Below are positions 1 to 8,513 of a stretch of DNA of 64,000 nt, in pieces. The notes beneath the pieces are model-generated. The model had not been told where the DNA came from. It worked only from the letters and a program-made list of their open reading frames with translations, and ran no database searches. Numbering within the stretch: position 1 is the stretch's first letter; each line of letters starts with the position of its first letter. The DNA comes from Flavobacterium sp. 9 (GTDB taxonomy: Bacteria > Bacteroidota > Bacteroidia > Flavobacteriales > Flavobacteriaceae): the NCBI RefSeq assembly GCF_002754195.1, contig NZ_PEEU01000001.1:5270001-5334000 (forward strand), in the 5' to 3' direction. The position numbers and the translations under genes were made by a program.

Positions 1-1694
1 AAGGCGAATATTATTTATTTGCAACCAATCAGGCAGGTTTCTTTTGGAGTAAAGATATGTCAGACTGGAATTTCGTTTATGGAAGTTTTCAAAGGCAACC
101 AGGCGACGATGACCAATGTGCGCCGGCTGCGTGGGTTGTAAATGATACTTTATTCTACGTTGGTTCAACCTGGAAAAGAGATCATCCAATCTGGAAAACA
201 GCTGACCCAAAATCTGGAAGATGGACACGTCACGTAGACAAAGCAATGTTGCCAACTTGGGATCCTGCGATTTTTCAGGATGATAATAAAAAAGTATATA
301 TGTACTACGGATCAAGCGGAAAATTGCCACTTGTTGGTGTAGAAGTTGATTATAATACATGGTTGCCAAAAGGAAATCAAGCAGATTACGCTCAATTATA
401 TAAAGCAACTGAAGTCGAAGATATTCAGCGTCCATATGGCCAAGTAAAAGAAGTGGCTATTTTAGATCCTGCAAATCACGGTTGGGAACGTTTTGGTCCC
501 AATAATGATATGGAGCCAGCGCCTTGGGGAAATTTTATTGAAGGAGCTTGGATGACCAAACATAACGGCAAATATTATATGCAATACGGAGCTCCGGCAA
601 CTGAGTTCAAAGGTTATGCAAATGGTGTTCATGTAGGAGATAATCCGTTAGGGCCTTTTGTGTATCAAAAACACAATCCAATGTCTTATAAACCCGGAGG
701 ATTTGTAATTGGAGCCGGACACGGAAATACTTTTGCAGATAATTACGGAAATTATTGGAATACAGGAACCTGTAAAATCTCCATAAAAGACCGTTTTGAG
801 CGTCGTATTGATATGTTTCCTGCAGGATTTGATAAAGATGATGTGATGTATTCTATAACTTCTTATGGAGATTTCCCGATTGTACTTCCAACTTCAGAAC
901 GCAATCAGGAGAAAGGAGCTTCTTCAGGATGGATGTTACTTTCTTATAAAAAGCCGGTAACAGTTTCTTCTTCAGAAGAATGTATGGAAGTAGAAACCCA
1001 CAGAATGGATAATGGCGGTAAAAAAGTATATGAGAAATTTTGTTACGGAGCCAATAATCTAACCGATGAAAATATTCAGACTTATTGGTCAGCAAAGACA
1101 GATAAACCGGGCGAATGGCTGCAACTTGATTTAGGCAGACAAATGCAAATAAAGGCGTTGCAGATTAATTATGCAGATCATAAAGCAACGCAATACAATA
1201 AAGCAATGGATATTTATTATCAGTATAAAATATTCATGTCTGACGATGCTGAAAACTGGACATTGGTTGTCGACAAATCTCAAAATGCAAAAGATGTTCC
1301 GCATGATTATGTTGAATTAACAAAAGCAATAAAAGCACGTTATATCAAAATGGTCAATATTCATAATGCTTCGGGATTATTTGCGATTTCAGATTTTAGA
1401 GTTTTTGGAAATGGATTGTCAGAAAAACCAAAACCAGTTTCGAATTTTAAAGTAGATAGAAATGCAAAAGATTCGCGAAACGCAATGATTACATGGAAAA
1501 AACAAGCTGATGCAATTGGTTATAATATTTATTACGGAATAAGCCCTGACAAATTGTACAACAGTATTATGGTGTATGATGAAAGTTCTTATGATTTTAG
1601 AGGTTTAGACAAAGGCACTAAATATTATTTTACAATAGAAGCTTTTAATGAAAATGGAATTGGAGAAAAAAACAAACTAAAAGAAGTAAAATAA
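1..1694 (+). CDS. Glycoside hydrolase family 43 protein with CBM32-like and FN3 domains (5' truncated by window edge)
   Basis: The frame is open from base 3 (GEYYLFATNQAGFFWSKDM...) into the ATG at 57, so that ATG is internal and the true start lies upstream of the window. What remains is a GH43-type five-bladed beta-propeller. Blade signatures are WSKDMSDWNFV, TWDPAIFQDDNKKVYMYYG (a catalytic-type Asp) and IEGAWMTKHNGKYYMQYGA (Glu in the position of the general acid). From about base 1030 a discoidin/F5-8C (CBM32-like) domain follows (NLTDENIQTYWSA, GEWLQLDLG), then a C-terminal FN3 domain (about 1435-1690). GH43 enzymes cleave arabinose- or xylose-type linkages in plant polysaccharides; the exact substrate cannot be read here. 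It is probably exported, but the signal peptide is outside the window. No T9SS C-terminal domain is visible. Confidence 0.85.
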   Translation, partial: GEYYLFATNQAGFFWSKDMSDWNFVYGSFQRQPGDDDQCAPAAWVVNDTLFYVGSTWKRDHPIWKTADPKSGRWTRHVDKAMLPTWDPAIFQDDNKKVYMYYGSSGKLPLVGVEVDYNTWLPKGNQADYAQLYKATEVEDIQRPYGQVKEVAILDPANHGWERFGPNNDMEPAPWGNFIEGAWMTKHNGKYYMQYGAPATEFKGYANGVHVGDNPLGPFVYQKHNPMSYKPGGFVIGAGHGNTFADNYGNYWNTGTCKISIKDRFERRIDMFPAGFDKDDVMYSITSYGDFPIVLPTSERNQEKGASSGWMLLSYKKPVTVSSSEECMEVETHRMDNGGKKVYEKFCYGANNLTDENIQTYWSAKTDKPGEWLQLDLGRQMQIKALQINYADHKATQYNKAMDIYYQYKIFMSDDAENWTLVVDKSQNAKDVPHDYVELTKAIKARYIKMVNIHNASGLFAISDFRVFGNGLSEKPKPVSNFKVDRNAKDSRNAMITWKKQADAIGYNIYYGISPDKLYNSIMVYDESSYDFRGLDKGTKYYFTIEAFNENGIGEKNKLKEVK

Positions 1695-1789
1695 TTATAG
1701 TTTATTTTGAGAAAAAGGTGCAGAAAAATCTGTCGCAATTCTAAAGAATTTTGTTCCTTTGTCTTACAACCCAAAATGCTATAAAAACC

Positions 1790-3178
1790 ATGAAAAAAAC
1801 GATTCTTTTGACTGTTTTGGTCTTAAACGGATTGACATCATTTGCACAATCAAACGATGGAAAAAACATTAAATTATTTTATAAAAAAGCCTTAACCGAA
1901 GCGAAATGCTACAGTTGGTTAGAATATTTATCTAACGATATTGGTAGTCGTTTATCAGGTTCTGCAAGTGCCGAAGAAGCAGTTCAGTACACAAAAAGAC
2001 AATTAGAAACCCTTGGACTTGACAAAGTATATTTACAAGATGTGATGGTTCCGCATTGGGTTCGTGGCGAAAAAGAAACGGCTTATATCTTAGACGGAAA
2101 ATTAAAAACTGTAGTGCCAATTTGTGCTTTAGGAGCATCTGTTGCAACACCAAAAGCAGGAATTACAGCGGAGATAATTGAAGTAAAAAGTATTAAAGAA
2201 TTAAAAGAACTTGGAGATAAAGTAAAAGGCAAAATTGTGTTTTACAACAGACCAATGGATCCTGAAAATATACCAACTTTTATATCTTATTCAGAAGCTG
2301 GAGATCAAAGAAGAAGCGGAGCTGAGGAAGCTGCAAAACTTGGCGCAGTTGGTGCAATTGTTCGTTCTTTAAATCTACGATTAGATGATTTTCCGCATAC
2401 AGGAAATCAAAGTTATGGAGATTTACCAAAAGAGCAATATATCCCGGCAGCAGCAATTAGTACAAATGGAGCTGAATTATTAAGCAAATCATTAAAAAGA
2501 AATCCGGGTTTGAAATTTTATTTCAAACAATCTTGCGAAACATTGCCTGATGTATTGTCACACAATGTAATTGGTGAATTAACTGGAACAGTAACTCCGG
2601 AGAACATTATGGTTGTTGGAGGACATTTAGATTCTTGGGATTTAGCAGATGGTTCTCACGATGACGGAGCAGGAGTAGTGCAAAGTATGGAAGTAGTTCG
2701 TATCCTTAAAAACCTAAACTACAAACCTAAAAATACAATTCGTGTTGTATTATTTATGAATGAAGAAAATGGTGGAAAAGGCGGAGCAAAATATGAAGAA
2801 GTTTCTAAAGAGAAAAAGGAGAACCATATTTTTGCTTTAGAAAGTGATTCAGGCGGATTCACACCAAGAGGATTTACAATAGAAGCAGACGATGCTAACC
2901 TAAAGAAAATTCAAGGATACAAAGACTTTTTCGAACCATATTTGGTTAATACTTTTATAAAAGGACACAGTGGTTCAGATATTGAACATTTAACTTCTAA
3001 AGCAATTGTAAAAGCAGGTTTAATGCCAGATTCACAACGTTATTTTGATTATCACCACGCAGCAAATGATAAGTTTGATGCAATAAACAAAAGAGAATTA
3101 GAACTTGGAGCAGCAACAATGACCTCATTAATTTATTTAATGGATCAAAACGGAATTGTTCTTCCAACAGTGAATTAA
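1790..3178 (+). CDS. Secreted M28 family zinc aminopeptidase
   Basis: The protein has 462 residues from the ATG at 1790. An upstream in-frame TTG at 1751 was rejected because MKKTILLTVLVLNGLTSFAQ is a clean signal peptide. A protease-associated (PA) domain lies at about residues 125-235, and the M28 catalytic domain follows. The co-catalytic zinc motif is visible in order: HLDSWD (His about 279), HDDGAG (bridging Asp about 291), NEEN (Glu about 325, general base and ligand), ESDSGG (Asp about 352) and HHAANDKFD (His about 421). M28 enzymes of this layout are exported amino- or carboxypeptidases that trim peptides. It stands alone, with a strong terminator directly downstream. It is complete, with all zinc ligands present. 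Confidence 0.9.
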   Translation: MKKTILLTVLVLNGLTSFAQSNDGKNIKLFYKKALTEAKCYSWLEYLSNDIGSRLSGSASAEEAVQYTKRQLETLGLDKVYLQDVMVPHWVRGEKETAYILDGKLKTVVPICALGASVATPKAGITAEIIEVKSIKELKELGDKVKGKIVFYNRPMDPENIPTFISYSEAGDQRRSGAEEAAKLGAVGAIVRSLNLRLDDFPHTGNQSYGDLPKEQYIPAAAISTNGAELLSKSLKRNPGLKFYFKQSCETLPDVLSHNVIGELTGTVTPENIMVVGGHLDSWDLADGSHDDGAGVVQSMEVVRILKNLNYKPKNTIRVVLFMNEENGGKGGAKYEEVSKEKKENHIFALESDSGGFTPRGFTIEADDANLKKIQGYKDFFEPYLVNTFIKGHSGSDIEHLTSKAIVKAGLMPDSQRYFDYHHAANDKFDAINKRELELGAATMTSLIYLMDQNGIVLPTVN

Positions 3179-3200
3179 TCAAATTAGTTTATAAAAAATT

Positions 3201-3234
3201 AAAGCCCTTCGAGAAATCGGAGGGCTTTTTTTTA
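3201..3234 (+). terminator. Rho-independent terminator of the M28 peptidase gene
   Basis: Inverted repeat AAGCCCT...AGGGCTT around a short loop, followed by a run of T, 23 bp after the peptidase stop codon. Confidence 0.85.
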
Positions 3235-3236
3235 TG

Positions 3237-3542
3237 CTACATTTTCGTTACAATATTATAGTATAAATACACAATAGGAATATTAACCAACAGAATTAAT
3301 ATTTTGTTGAGGATATATTTTCTTTGATTCGGTCGTTTTATAAAATTGTCAACCAAATGAATAAACATGATAAAATTGACCAATATTGCCGAAAACGCAA
3401 AAGGCCATGCAATAACCAAAATATTTGGACTTTCATTTGAAGCAACATAAAGTATAAATAGAATTGTGCTTATAACAAGAGTTCCAACTGCTAATGCGGT
3501 GGCGTTTTTTTCTTCAAAAGGTTCTTCGATAATAGTTTTCAT
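3237..3542 (-). CDS. Small integral membrane protein, unknown function
   Basis: 101 residues from the ATG at 3542 (MKTIIEEPFEEKNATALAVG). A longer reading frame to 3707 is rejected because it overlaps the upstream gene. After an acidic N-terminus there are three hydrophobic segments (about residues 16-36, 43-65 and 78-97), so it is an inner-membrane protein. It starts 4 bp after the stop of the Coq4-like gene, so the two are probably co-transcribed. I do not recognise the family. Confidence 0.7.
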   Translation of the reverse strand: MKTIIEEPFEEKNATALAVGTLVISTILFILYVASNESPNILVIAWPFAFSAILVNFIMFIHLVDNFIKRPNQRKYILNKILILLVNIPIVYLYYNIVTKM

Positions 3543-3546
3543 AAGT

Positions 3547-3999
3547 TTAAATTTTAAAGGTTTCCTGAATAGAGTGAATTGGAGTAAATAACATTTTTGA
3601 AAAATCCAGATAATAAAACGGAAGCGCTTGCTTTCCTCGTTTGTATTGTTGTAAAAAATAAGAGAATTGATTAGGATAAAATGGAGTGCCGGAAAGTATA
3701 ACGACAAATAGATACAAGCTTTTTTTTCCGTTTCCTAAAAGATAATATTGCATTCCAATTTCTTCCGTTACAGATACTCCTGTATTAGTCAAAACATGAA
3801 TAATATCATGATCTTCGAGTTTTGGCTGAATATCAAAATGATTTTTGGACAGAAACGTGCCTAAACCAAATCCTAAACTTTCTTTAGGATATTGACACAA
3901 TTCGGATTGATTAATTTCCCAAGGAGTATTTTTCTTGAAATATTTTTGATATGGTTTTCTAGTCCATTCATACATCTTTTCTACAAGAATATCTTTCAT
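3547..3999 (-). CDS. Coq4 family protein
   Basis: 150 residues. Residues 64-80 match the Coq4 signature HDxxH-x11-E exactly: H64, D65, H68, then eleven residues and E80 (HDIIHVLTNTGVSVTEE). In eukaryotic and proteobacterial Coq4 this motif binds a metal and belongs to ubiquinone biosynthesis, either as a scaffold or in the C1 decarboxylation and hydroxylation step. Bacteroidota are normally menaquinone users, so the role here is unclear. The family assignment rests on the motif, the size and the flanking Gly-rich YLLGNG stretch. It has no signal peptide. It is followed 4 bp later by a small membrane protein, which could be a partner. There is no quinone gene nearby. Confidence 0.75.
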   Translation of the reverse strand: MKDILVEKMYEWTRKPYQKYFKKNTPWEINQSELCQYPKESLGFGLGTFLSKNHFDIQPKLEDHDIIHVLTNTGVSVTEEIGMQYYLLGNGKKSLYLFVVILSGTPFYPNQFSYFLQQYKRGKQALPFYYLDFSKMLFTPIHSIQETFKI

Positions 4000-4047
4000 A
4001 TAATTAAAATTAAAAGTTCTTTGAAATTCAAAGTGAAATAATAAATA

Positions 4048-4078
4048 AAAAAGCTAATTGTTCTGAATTAGCTTTTTT
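4048..4078 (-). terminator. Terminator of the YiiX-like gene
   Basis: Perfect 9-bp arms AAGCTAATT/AATTAGCTT around a 6-nt loop, with a T-run on the minus strand. It sits 17 bp after the stop of the gene to its right. Confidence 0.8.
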
Positions 4079-4094
4079 GATAATTCTTAGTAAC

Positions 4095-4781
4095 TTAATA
4101 GTTGTCTATAATAGTTTTTAATAAATCCGAATCGGCAAGATCAACAGGAGCGATCACTTTTTCTTCTAGCGGAATATTATTGCCATATCTTTCTTTTAAT
4201 ATTTTTTGAACTCGAGCATCGGTTAAATTAAAATCTTTCAATTCTCTTAATTTTGAAAGCTCAATACCAGCCGCATTTTTATATATTTTCCAAACCAGTT
4301 CAGAGCAATATATTTTTGTATCGGTCCATTCAAAATAAGCATCATATTGTTTTCCATCAAACTGCTGACTGTAATTTTGCATCTTTTGCACTACAATCGG
4401 AGTCAAAACCTGATCAGCATTTTTTAATCGTTTTACAACATATTTATTGTCTTTTCCGTGTTGAATCCATTCGTCAAACGGAGTCAGTTTTACCGGTTGA
4501 ACAGCTTCAAAAACAAACCATTTTCCGTCTATATTGTAGATAATTCCGCAATGAGAAAATTTTGAATTAGTCGCAATTCTTACCGCTTCACATTGAGGAG
4601 ATTGTGAGGTTTGAAAAATAATATCACCGTCTTTGAGTTTAGTTTCTGCGACATTTTCAGTTTTTTCCTTCTTAGTTTTCGAAAATGGATTATTCGGAAA
4701 AACAGACATTGCAACAAATAAAGCAAGACCAAAACTTAGCAGAAATGTAATTCCCAGAAACAGATATTTTTGTTTTTTCAT
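4095..4781 (-). CDS. YiiX/YebB-like permuted NlpC/P60 cysteine hydrolase
   Basis: 228 residues from the ATG at 4781 (MKKQKYLFLGITFLLSFGLA), which opens an N-terminal membrane anchor or signal. Upstream in-frame starts add only AT-rich residues. The catalytic domain begins with LKDGDIIFQTS. The His motif FSHCGIIY follows, and the Cys motif IYCSELVWKIY comes after it. His-before-Cys is the permuted order typical of the YaeF/YiiX (peptidase C92, formerly DUF830) group. Members are amidase- or peptidase-like enzymes acting on peptidoglycan-type or lipid-linked substrates; the substrate here is unknown. It is monocistronic, with terminators on both sides. Confidence 0.85.
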   Translation of the reverse strand: MKKQKYLFLGITFLLSFGLALFVAMSVFPNNPFSKTKKEKTENVAETKLKDGDIIFQTSQSPQCEAVRIATNSKFSHCGIIYNIDGKWFVFEAVQPVKLTPFDEWIQHGKDNKYVVKRLKNADQVLTPIVVQKMQNYSQQFDGKQYDAYFEWTDTKIYCSELVWKIYKNAAGIELSKLRELKDFNLTDARVQKILKERYGNNIPLEEKVIAPVDLADSDLLKTIIDNY

Positions 4782-4891
4782 CTTTTTATTTTTGAATTCT
4801 AAAAGTACTTTATTACGCTTTATGTCAATTATCTTTTTTAAATAATTTAACACAACATAAAAAGAACTTTGAGTTACAAAGTAAAACATAA

Positions 4892-4927
4892 AAAAAATAG
4901 CTACCAAATAAATGATAGCTATTTTTA
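4892..4927 (-). terminator. Terminator of the outer-membrane barrel gene
   Basis: 9-bp inverted repeat AAATAGCTA/TAGCTATTT followed on the minus strand by T-rich sequence, about 20 bp after the stop at 4947. Confidence 0.75.
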
Positions 4928-4946
4928 AAAGTATTTTTAAGAAATA

Positions 4947-5852
4947 TTAGATTCTGAAAATTCCACCCACAGCGATAATTCTTTGGAAAAAGAAGAAATC
5001 TTGCGAAGCTTTGTCTTCATTGCTTGTTGTAGTTCTAATATCCTGCATGTTGATATAACCGCCTTTTAACTCACCTTGCAAATAGAAATATTTGAAGAAT
5101 GTAAAGTTAATTCCCGCTTTCGCAGATAAACCGTATCCAGAAATGTGAAAATCATCATGACGTTCCATTCCTAATAAAGTTGTATTTGTTTTTGGGTATA
5201 AAAGTCCCGCACCTAAACCTTCAGTTAAGTTAATCTGAACTTTATCTGTATTTGGCAAACCAAACCATTTCGAAATATCGTCATGTCTGGAAACCTCAGT
5301 ATTGATATAGTTCAAACCATCTGTATGTTCGTACATTAAAAACGCAGTACCATTTGGATTAGTAACACCTTTATCATAACCACCTTCAATAGCACCACCT
5401 TGAGACATATCTACAGGAGTATTATTGTAAACTCCGTTGTAAATAGATCCAGCCTGATCAGCAGGTAAGTTAATATAACCAGTAACATTTGCTGTCTGAT
5501 TCTGAGTCATCACATATTTCATGTGATCCCAACCAATCGAAACACTGTAATGATCGTTAATGAAATACCCCATTCTAAAATTAGTTTGCGGAATCGTCAT
5601 GTTTGCCGGATTTACATAATCAATATGATACCCTTTTGGTTTATCATGAGCTTTCATATCCGCAACGGTAAAGTTGTAATCCTTACCTCTGAAATTTACA
5701 TCAGATTTAGTGTAACTGTCTCTATTACCACCCCATGAAATGAAGAATTTACCTTTATTATGTGCTGTGTATTTTTCTACAGCGATTTGTTCTTGCGCAA
5801 AAGTGTTTAATGAAAAACACAATAAGGCGAAAAATAAAAATTTAGTTTTCAA
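4947..5852 (-). CDS. Putative outer-membrane beta-barrel protein
   Basis: 301 residues if started at the TTG at 5852, which gives the signal peptide (M)KTKFLFFALLCFSLNTFAQ. There is no in-frame ATG near the N-terminus. The only other candidate, a TTG at 5903, would overlap kdsA and precede the signal peptide with unrelated residues. The body has alternating aromatic and polar strands (KFFISWGGNRDSY, NFRMGYFINDHYSVSIGWDH, YGLSAKAGINFTFFKYFYL) and ends in aromatic-terminated strand FFFFQRIIAVGGIFRI, as expected of a barrel. The function is unknown. It begins 20 bp downstream of the kdsA stop and probably shares its transcript. Confidence 0.75.
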   Translation of the reverse strand: MKTKFLFFALLCFSLNTFAQEQIAVEKYTAHNKGKFFISWGGNRDSYTKSDVNFRGKDYNFTVADMKAHDKPKGYHIDYVNPANMTIPQTNFRMGYFINDHYSVSIGWDHMKYVMTQNQTANVTGYINLPADQAGSIYNGVYNNTPVDMSQGGAIEGGYDKGVTNPNGTAFLMYEHTDGLNYINTEVSRHDDISKWFGLPNTDKVQINLTEGLGAGLLYPKTNTTLLGMERHDDFHISGYGLSAKAGINFTFFKYFYLQGELKGGYINMQDIRTTTSNEDKASQDFFFFQRIIAVGGIFRI

Positions 5853-5871
5853 TGAACGTAATGTATTAAAT

Positions 5872-6690
5872 TTAAAATGAGTTAACTGTTTTTCTGATAG
5901 CAACCAACTTGGTCATTAGGCCTTCAAAATAGTCTAAATGAAGCATGTTAGCGCCATCACTTTTTGCATTAGCAGGGTCAAAATGAGTTTCGATAAAAAT
6001 ACCGTCAACACCAACAGCGATTCCCGCTTTGGCAACAGTTTCGATCATATCAGGTCTTCCGCCCGTAACACCTGCAGTTTGGTTAGGTTGCTGCAACGAG
6101 TGCGTTACATCAAGAACCGTAGAAGCATATTGTTGCATAGTAGGAATTCCTCTAAAATCAACAATCATGTCCTGGTATCCAAACATAGTACCACGATCCG
6201 TAACCATAACATTCTCATTATGACAATCTAATACTTTTTGAACCGCGTGTTTCATGCTTTCCGGACTCATAAATTGTCCTTTTTTCAAGTTCACCACTTT
6301 TCCAGTATTTGCAGCCGCCACAACAAGGTCAGTCTGGCGAACAAGGAAAGCTGGAATTTGCAATACATCAACGTACTGCGCAGCCATTTCAGCATCTTCA
6401 TTAGTATGAATATCTGTTACAGTTGGAACGTGAAAAGTTTCAGAAACTTTTCTTAAAATTTTTAATGCTTTTTCGTCACCAATTCCAGAAAAACTATCAA
6501 TTCTAGAACGGTTGGCTTTTTTAAACGATCCTTTAAATACATAAGGAATCTGAAGTTTGTCGGTAATACCAACTAATTTTTCAGCAATTCTAAGAGCCAT
6601 TTCTTCTCCTTCAATAGCGCAAGGTCCCGCCAATAAAAAGAAGTTTCCACTATCAGTATGCTTAATTTGAGGAATATGTTGTATGTTCAT
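5872..6690 (-). CDS. kdsA: 3-deoxy-8-phosphooctulonate synthase (KDO-8-phosphate synthase)
   Basis: 272 residues. It condenses phosphoenolpyruvate with arabinose-5-phosphate to give KDO-8-phosphate, the first committed step to the lipopolysaccharide inner-core sugar. Conserved DAHP/KDO8PS features are present: LLAGPCAIEGEEMALRIAE near the N-terminus, VFKGSFKKANRSR (substrate-binding loop), the VPTVTDIHTNED segment, TDRGTMFGYQDMIVDFR, and GGRPDMIETVAKAGIAVG with GIFIETHFDP. The length matches the family. A -7 box (TACCTTTG) lies 20 bp before the start, and the outer-membrane barrel gene follows on the same strand. Confidence 0.97.
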   Translation of the reverse strand: MNIQHIPQIKHTDSGNFFLLAGPCAIEGEEMALRIAEKLVGITDKLQIPYVFKGSFKKANRSRIDSFSGIGDEKALKILRKVSETFHVPTVTDIHTNEDAEMAAQYVDVLQIPAFLVRQTDLVVAAANTGKVVNLKKGQFMSPESMKHAVQKVLDCHNENVMVTDRGTMFGYQDMIVDFRGIPTMQQYASTVLDVTHSLQQPNQTAGVTGGRPDMIETVAKAGIAVGVDGIFIETHFDPANAKSDGANMLHLDYFEGLMTKLVAIRKTVNSF

Positions 6691-6710
6691 AATATGATTT
6701 TTTGACAGTG

Positions 6711-6718
6711 CAAAGGTA
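6711..6718 (-). promoter_or_regulatory. Putative -7 box of kdsA
   Basis: TACCTTTG on the minus strand fits the Bacteroidota -7 consensus TAnnTTTG, 20 bp before the start codon. No clear -33 TTG is seen. Confidence 0.5.
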
Positions 6719-6765
6719 GTTATGATTTATGAATAGCGGATTAAGATTTAAGTTTTTTTTAAGAA

Positions 6766-6925
6766 TCCCGATAGCTATCGGGACTGCCCGTTGCAATCTT
6801 TTTTTCTAAACCCTTTTTTTCTTGGCACTTGCAGGAGCTTCTTCTGGTCGCTCTGCAAAAACCAGAAAAAATAGGCTTTCTCAAAAAAGGATTTCCTCCC
6901 GAAGCGTCGGGACTATCAGGGCTAA
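6766..6925 (-). repeat. Flavobacterium-type dispersed intergenic repeat, with two TCCCGA...TCGGGA palindromes
   Basis: This is most of the 414-bp gene-free stretch between kdsA and the membrane protein at 7105. Read on the minus strand it runs TAGCCCTGATAG..., GGAAATCCTTTTTT..., GCAGAGCGACCAGAAG and AAAAAGATTGCAACGGGCAG. I recall this sequence pattern as a degenerate intergenic element repeated in Flavobacterium genomes. It contains palindromes at 6766-6783 (TCCCGATAGCTATCGGGA) and 6897-6912. No protein is coded. The remainder (6926-7104) is plain AT-rich sequence. Confidence 0.65.
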
Positions 6926-7104
6926 GACTTTACTGGAATTATAGTGTTTATTGAGCAATTTTTTTATATCCATATATATGTTTTAAGAAAGAACAATGTT
7001 AAGATATTACAAAAAAGCAATCCATGATATTTATCAGTTTTTACCTGTTTTTTTATATTTTTTTAAACGCTTTTCTTTTGATATACGTACAAAAATTTTC
7101 GGCG

Positions 7105-7569
7105 CTATTTCTCGATAACAATTCTGGTTCTTTGTAGTTTTATATAAAATATCCAAAATAAAATCTGCCCAATAAAAAACAGAATATTAAGAAGCATATT
7201 AATATATACGACTTTTTTAATTTGAGATAGAATGATATCCGAATCGTTTAAATTAAGAGGAACAAGTTCATATAAGTTTAATTTAGCAACTACAACCGCT
7301 GGAATTGTCAAGGCTAAATGGATAATAAATTTTTTTAACTTTATTTCATTACTAGTTTTTGAAAGTTTCCAATAGTAAAAACTAACAATGCTTAAAATTA
7401 TAAACTTAACTAGATTTGAAATTAATCTTACAGGAATTATAGTAGTATTCCAACCAGGAATTATCGAATTAAAAAAATCAGAGTTAATAGAAAGAACAAG
7501 AATATAATATGGAAATATAATTGTCGATAAAAGCAAGAAAATTATAAAAGCTGTTTTTGTTTTGATCAT
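7105..7569 (-). CDS. Four-helix integral membrane protein, unknown function
   Basis: 154 residues with four hydrophobic segments (about 8-28, 45-67, 85-105 and 124-147) separated by short charged loops. No motif I recognise. Its start codon directly abuts the stop codon of the gene upstream (7570), so translation is likely coupled. It is the last gene of a three-gene minus-strand run starting with the lipoprotein at 8382. Confidence 0.7.
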   Translation of the reverse strand: MIKTKTAFIIFLLLSTIIFPYYILVLSINSDFFNSIIPGWNTTIIPVRLISNLVKFIILSIVSFYYWKLSKTSNEIKLKKFIIHLALTIPAVVVAKLNLYELVPLNLNDSDIILSQIKKVVYINMLLNILFFIGQILFWIFYIKLQRTRIVIEK

Positions 7570-7884
7570 TTATTCCTCGTAAGATTTTTTAATATAATAC
7601 TGTACAATTATAACAATTACAAGGATTATTGAAAAAAGGAAAGAAATCATAAAGATTCCTATAAATCCCATTCCACATCTGTAGGGTTGACCTTGAAGTT
7701 GCTCTTGAAAGTTATTTGAAGAAATTATAAATGCGATAATTGTTAATGCAATTTGTAAAATAACGCTGATCATAGAAACAGTTCCAAATTCTAATGTAAT
7801 AGATTCAGCAATTGCTTTTCGACCAAATATAATCTGAAAAACTAAGGGTAAAATGATTAAAATTAATGGAGATATTCCGAACAT
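7570..7884 (-). CDS. Small integral membrane protein, unknown function
   Basis: 104 residues with three hydrophobic segments (about 5-24, 37-55 and 73-97) and a short C-terminal tail KKSYEE. It lies 45 bp downstream of the lipoprotein gene and abuts the next membrane-protein gene with no spacer. The tight packing suggests that the two small membrane proteins work together. The family is not recognised. Confidence 0.7.
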   Translation of the reverse strand: MFGISPLILIILPLVFQIIFGRKAIAESITLEFGTVSMISVILQIALTIIAFIISSNNFQEQLQGQPYRCGMGFIGIFMISFLFSIILVIVIIVQYYIKKSYEE

Positions 7885-7929
7885 TTCTGGATCGCTATTT
7901 ATTAAATATTATTCTTAGGTTTGAAAAAA

Positions 7930-8382
7930 CTATTCTTTCTTCAAACCTAATCCCATTGGAACCATTAAAATTCCTTTTTCGTAAATATTCAAATAAAGAG
8001 TAACAGGTTTCTTTTGACCTTCCCATCTCAGCTCATAAACATTTAAAAAACCAGCGCCCATATTACTTCTTTTAGTTGGAAAAGGACAACAGGTTTCTAA
8101 TCTTTTATAGGTTATTTTTTCACCATTTGGACCGCAAAGAGCATTTAAAAAACGAGTTTCATTCAAAGCTTCATCAGCAGTATTTCTATAGAAAATATTA
8201 ACGGGATAATCAGGGTCATAGCCGTATTTTTTGTCTTTACTAAAAAGAGTAATGGCAAAAGTATTGTCTTTTTTCAGAACTAGATCCGGCGCATTATCAT
8301 CTACATTTTTCAAAGTAGATCTTGTACTCACACAAGAAACTGTAGTAATAAGTAAAACAATAAAAAGGGCTATTTTTTTCAT
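7930..8382 (-). CDS. Predicted lipoprotein, unknown function
   Basis: 150 residues. The N-terminus MKKIALFIVLLITTVSC is a lipoprotein signal with lipidation at Cys17, followed by a mostly beta-type domain (ETRFLNALCGPNGEKITYKR, GAGFLNVYELRWEGQKKPVTLYLNIYE). Three further cysteines (LCGPNG, TCCPFP) could form disulfides. My recollection is that homologues in flavobacteria are sometimes labelled 2-dehydro-3-deoxyphosphooctonate aldolase, perhaps from proximity to kdsA; nothing in this sequence supports an aldolase. A -7 box lies 20 bp before the start, and two small membrane-protein genes follow. Confidence 0.75.
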   Translation of the reverse strand: MKKIALFIVLLITTVSCVSTRSTLKNVDDNAPDLVLKKDNTFAITLFSKDKKYGYDPDYPVNIFYRNTADEALNETRFLNALCGPNGEKITYKRLETCCPFPTKRSNMGAGFLNVYELRWEGQKKPVTLYLNIYEKGILMVPMGLGLKKE

Positions 8383-8402
8383 GGGTTATGGTATTGGTCG
8401 TA

Positions 8403-8410
8403 CAAATATA
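8403..8410 (-). promoter_or_regulatory. Putative -7 box of the lipoprotein operon
   Basis: TATATTTG on the minus strand, 20 bp before the start at 8382, matching TAnnTTTG. Confidence 0.5.
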
Positions 8411-8422
8411 AAAGTAAATTGG

Positions 8423-8513
8423 TTTTTGCCACAGATTAAAATATTAAAAAGATTATTGATTTAGAAAATCTGTGCAAATCCGTTTTATCAGTTAAATCCG
8501 TGAACTATTTTTA
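8423..8513. repeat. Dispersed 'GCCACAGATT' intergenic repeat
   Basis: Begins TTTTTGCCACAGATT and ends AAATCCGTGAACTATTTTT, with an internal inverted AATCTGTG. It is one of eight related elements in this window, each filling a spacer just upstream of a minus-strand start codon. Confidence 0.6.

Noticed and set aside
853..1095. Antisense reading frame inside the GH43 gene
   Set aside because: It is a shadow of the GH43/CBM32 coding frame and has no family resemblance; the same holds for the other antisense frames inside adhesin, priA and ligA.
7930..8382. KDO-pathway aldolase assignment for the lipoprotein
   Set aside because: It has a lipoprotein signal, a small beta-type domain and no aldolase motif; proximity to kdsA is not evidence.
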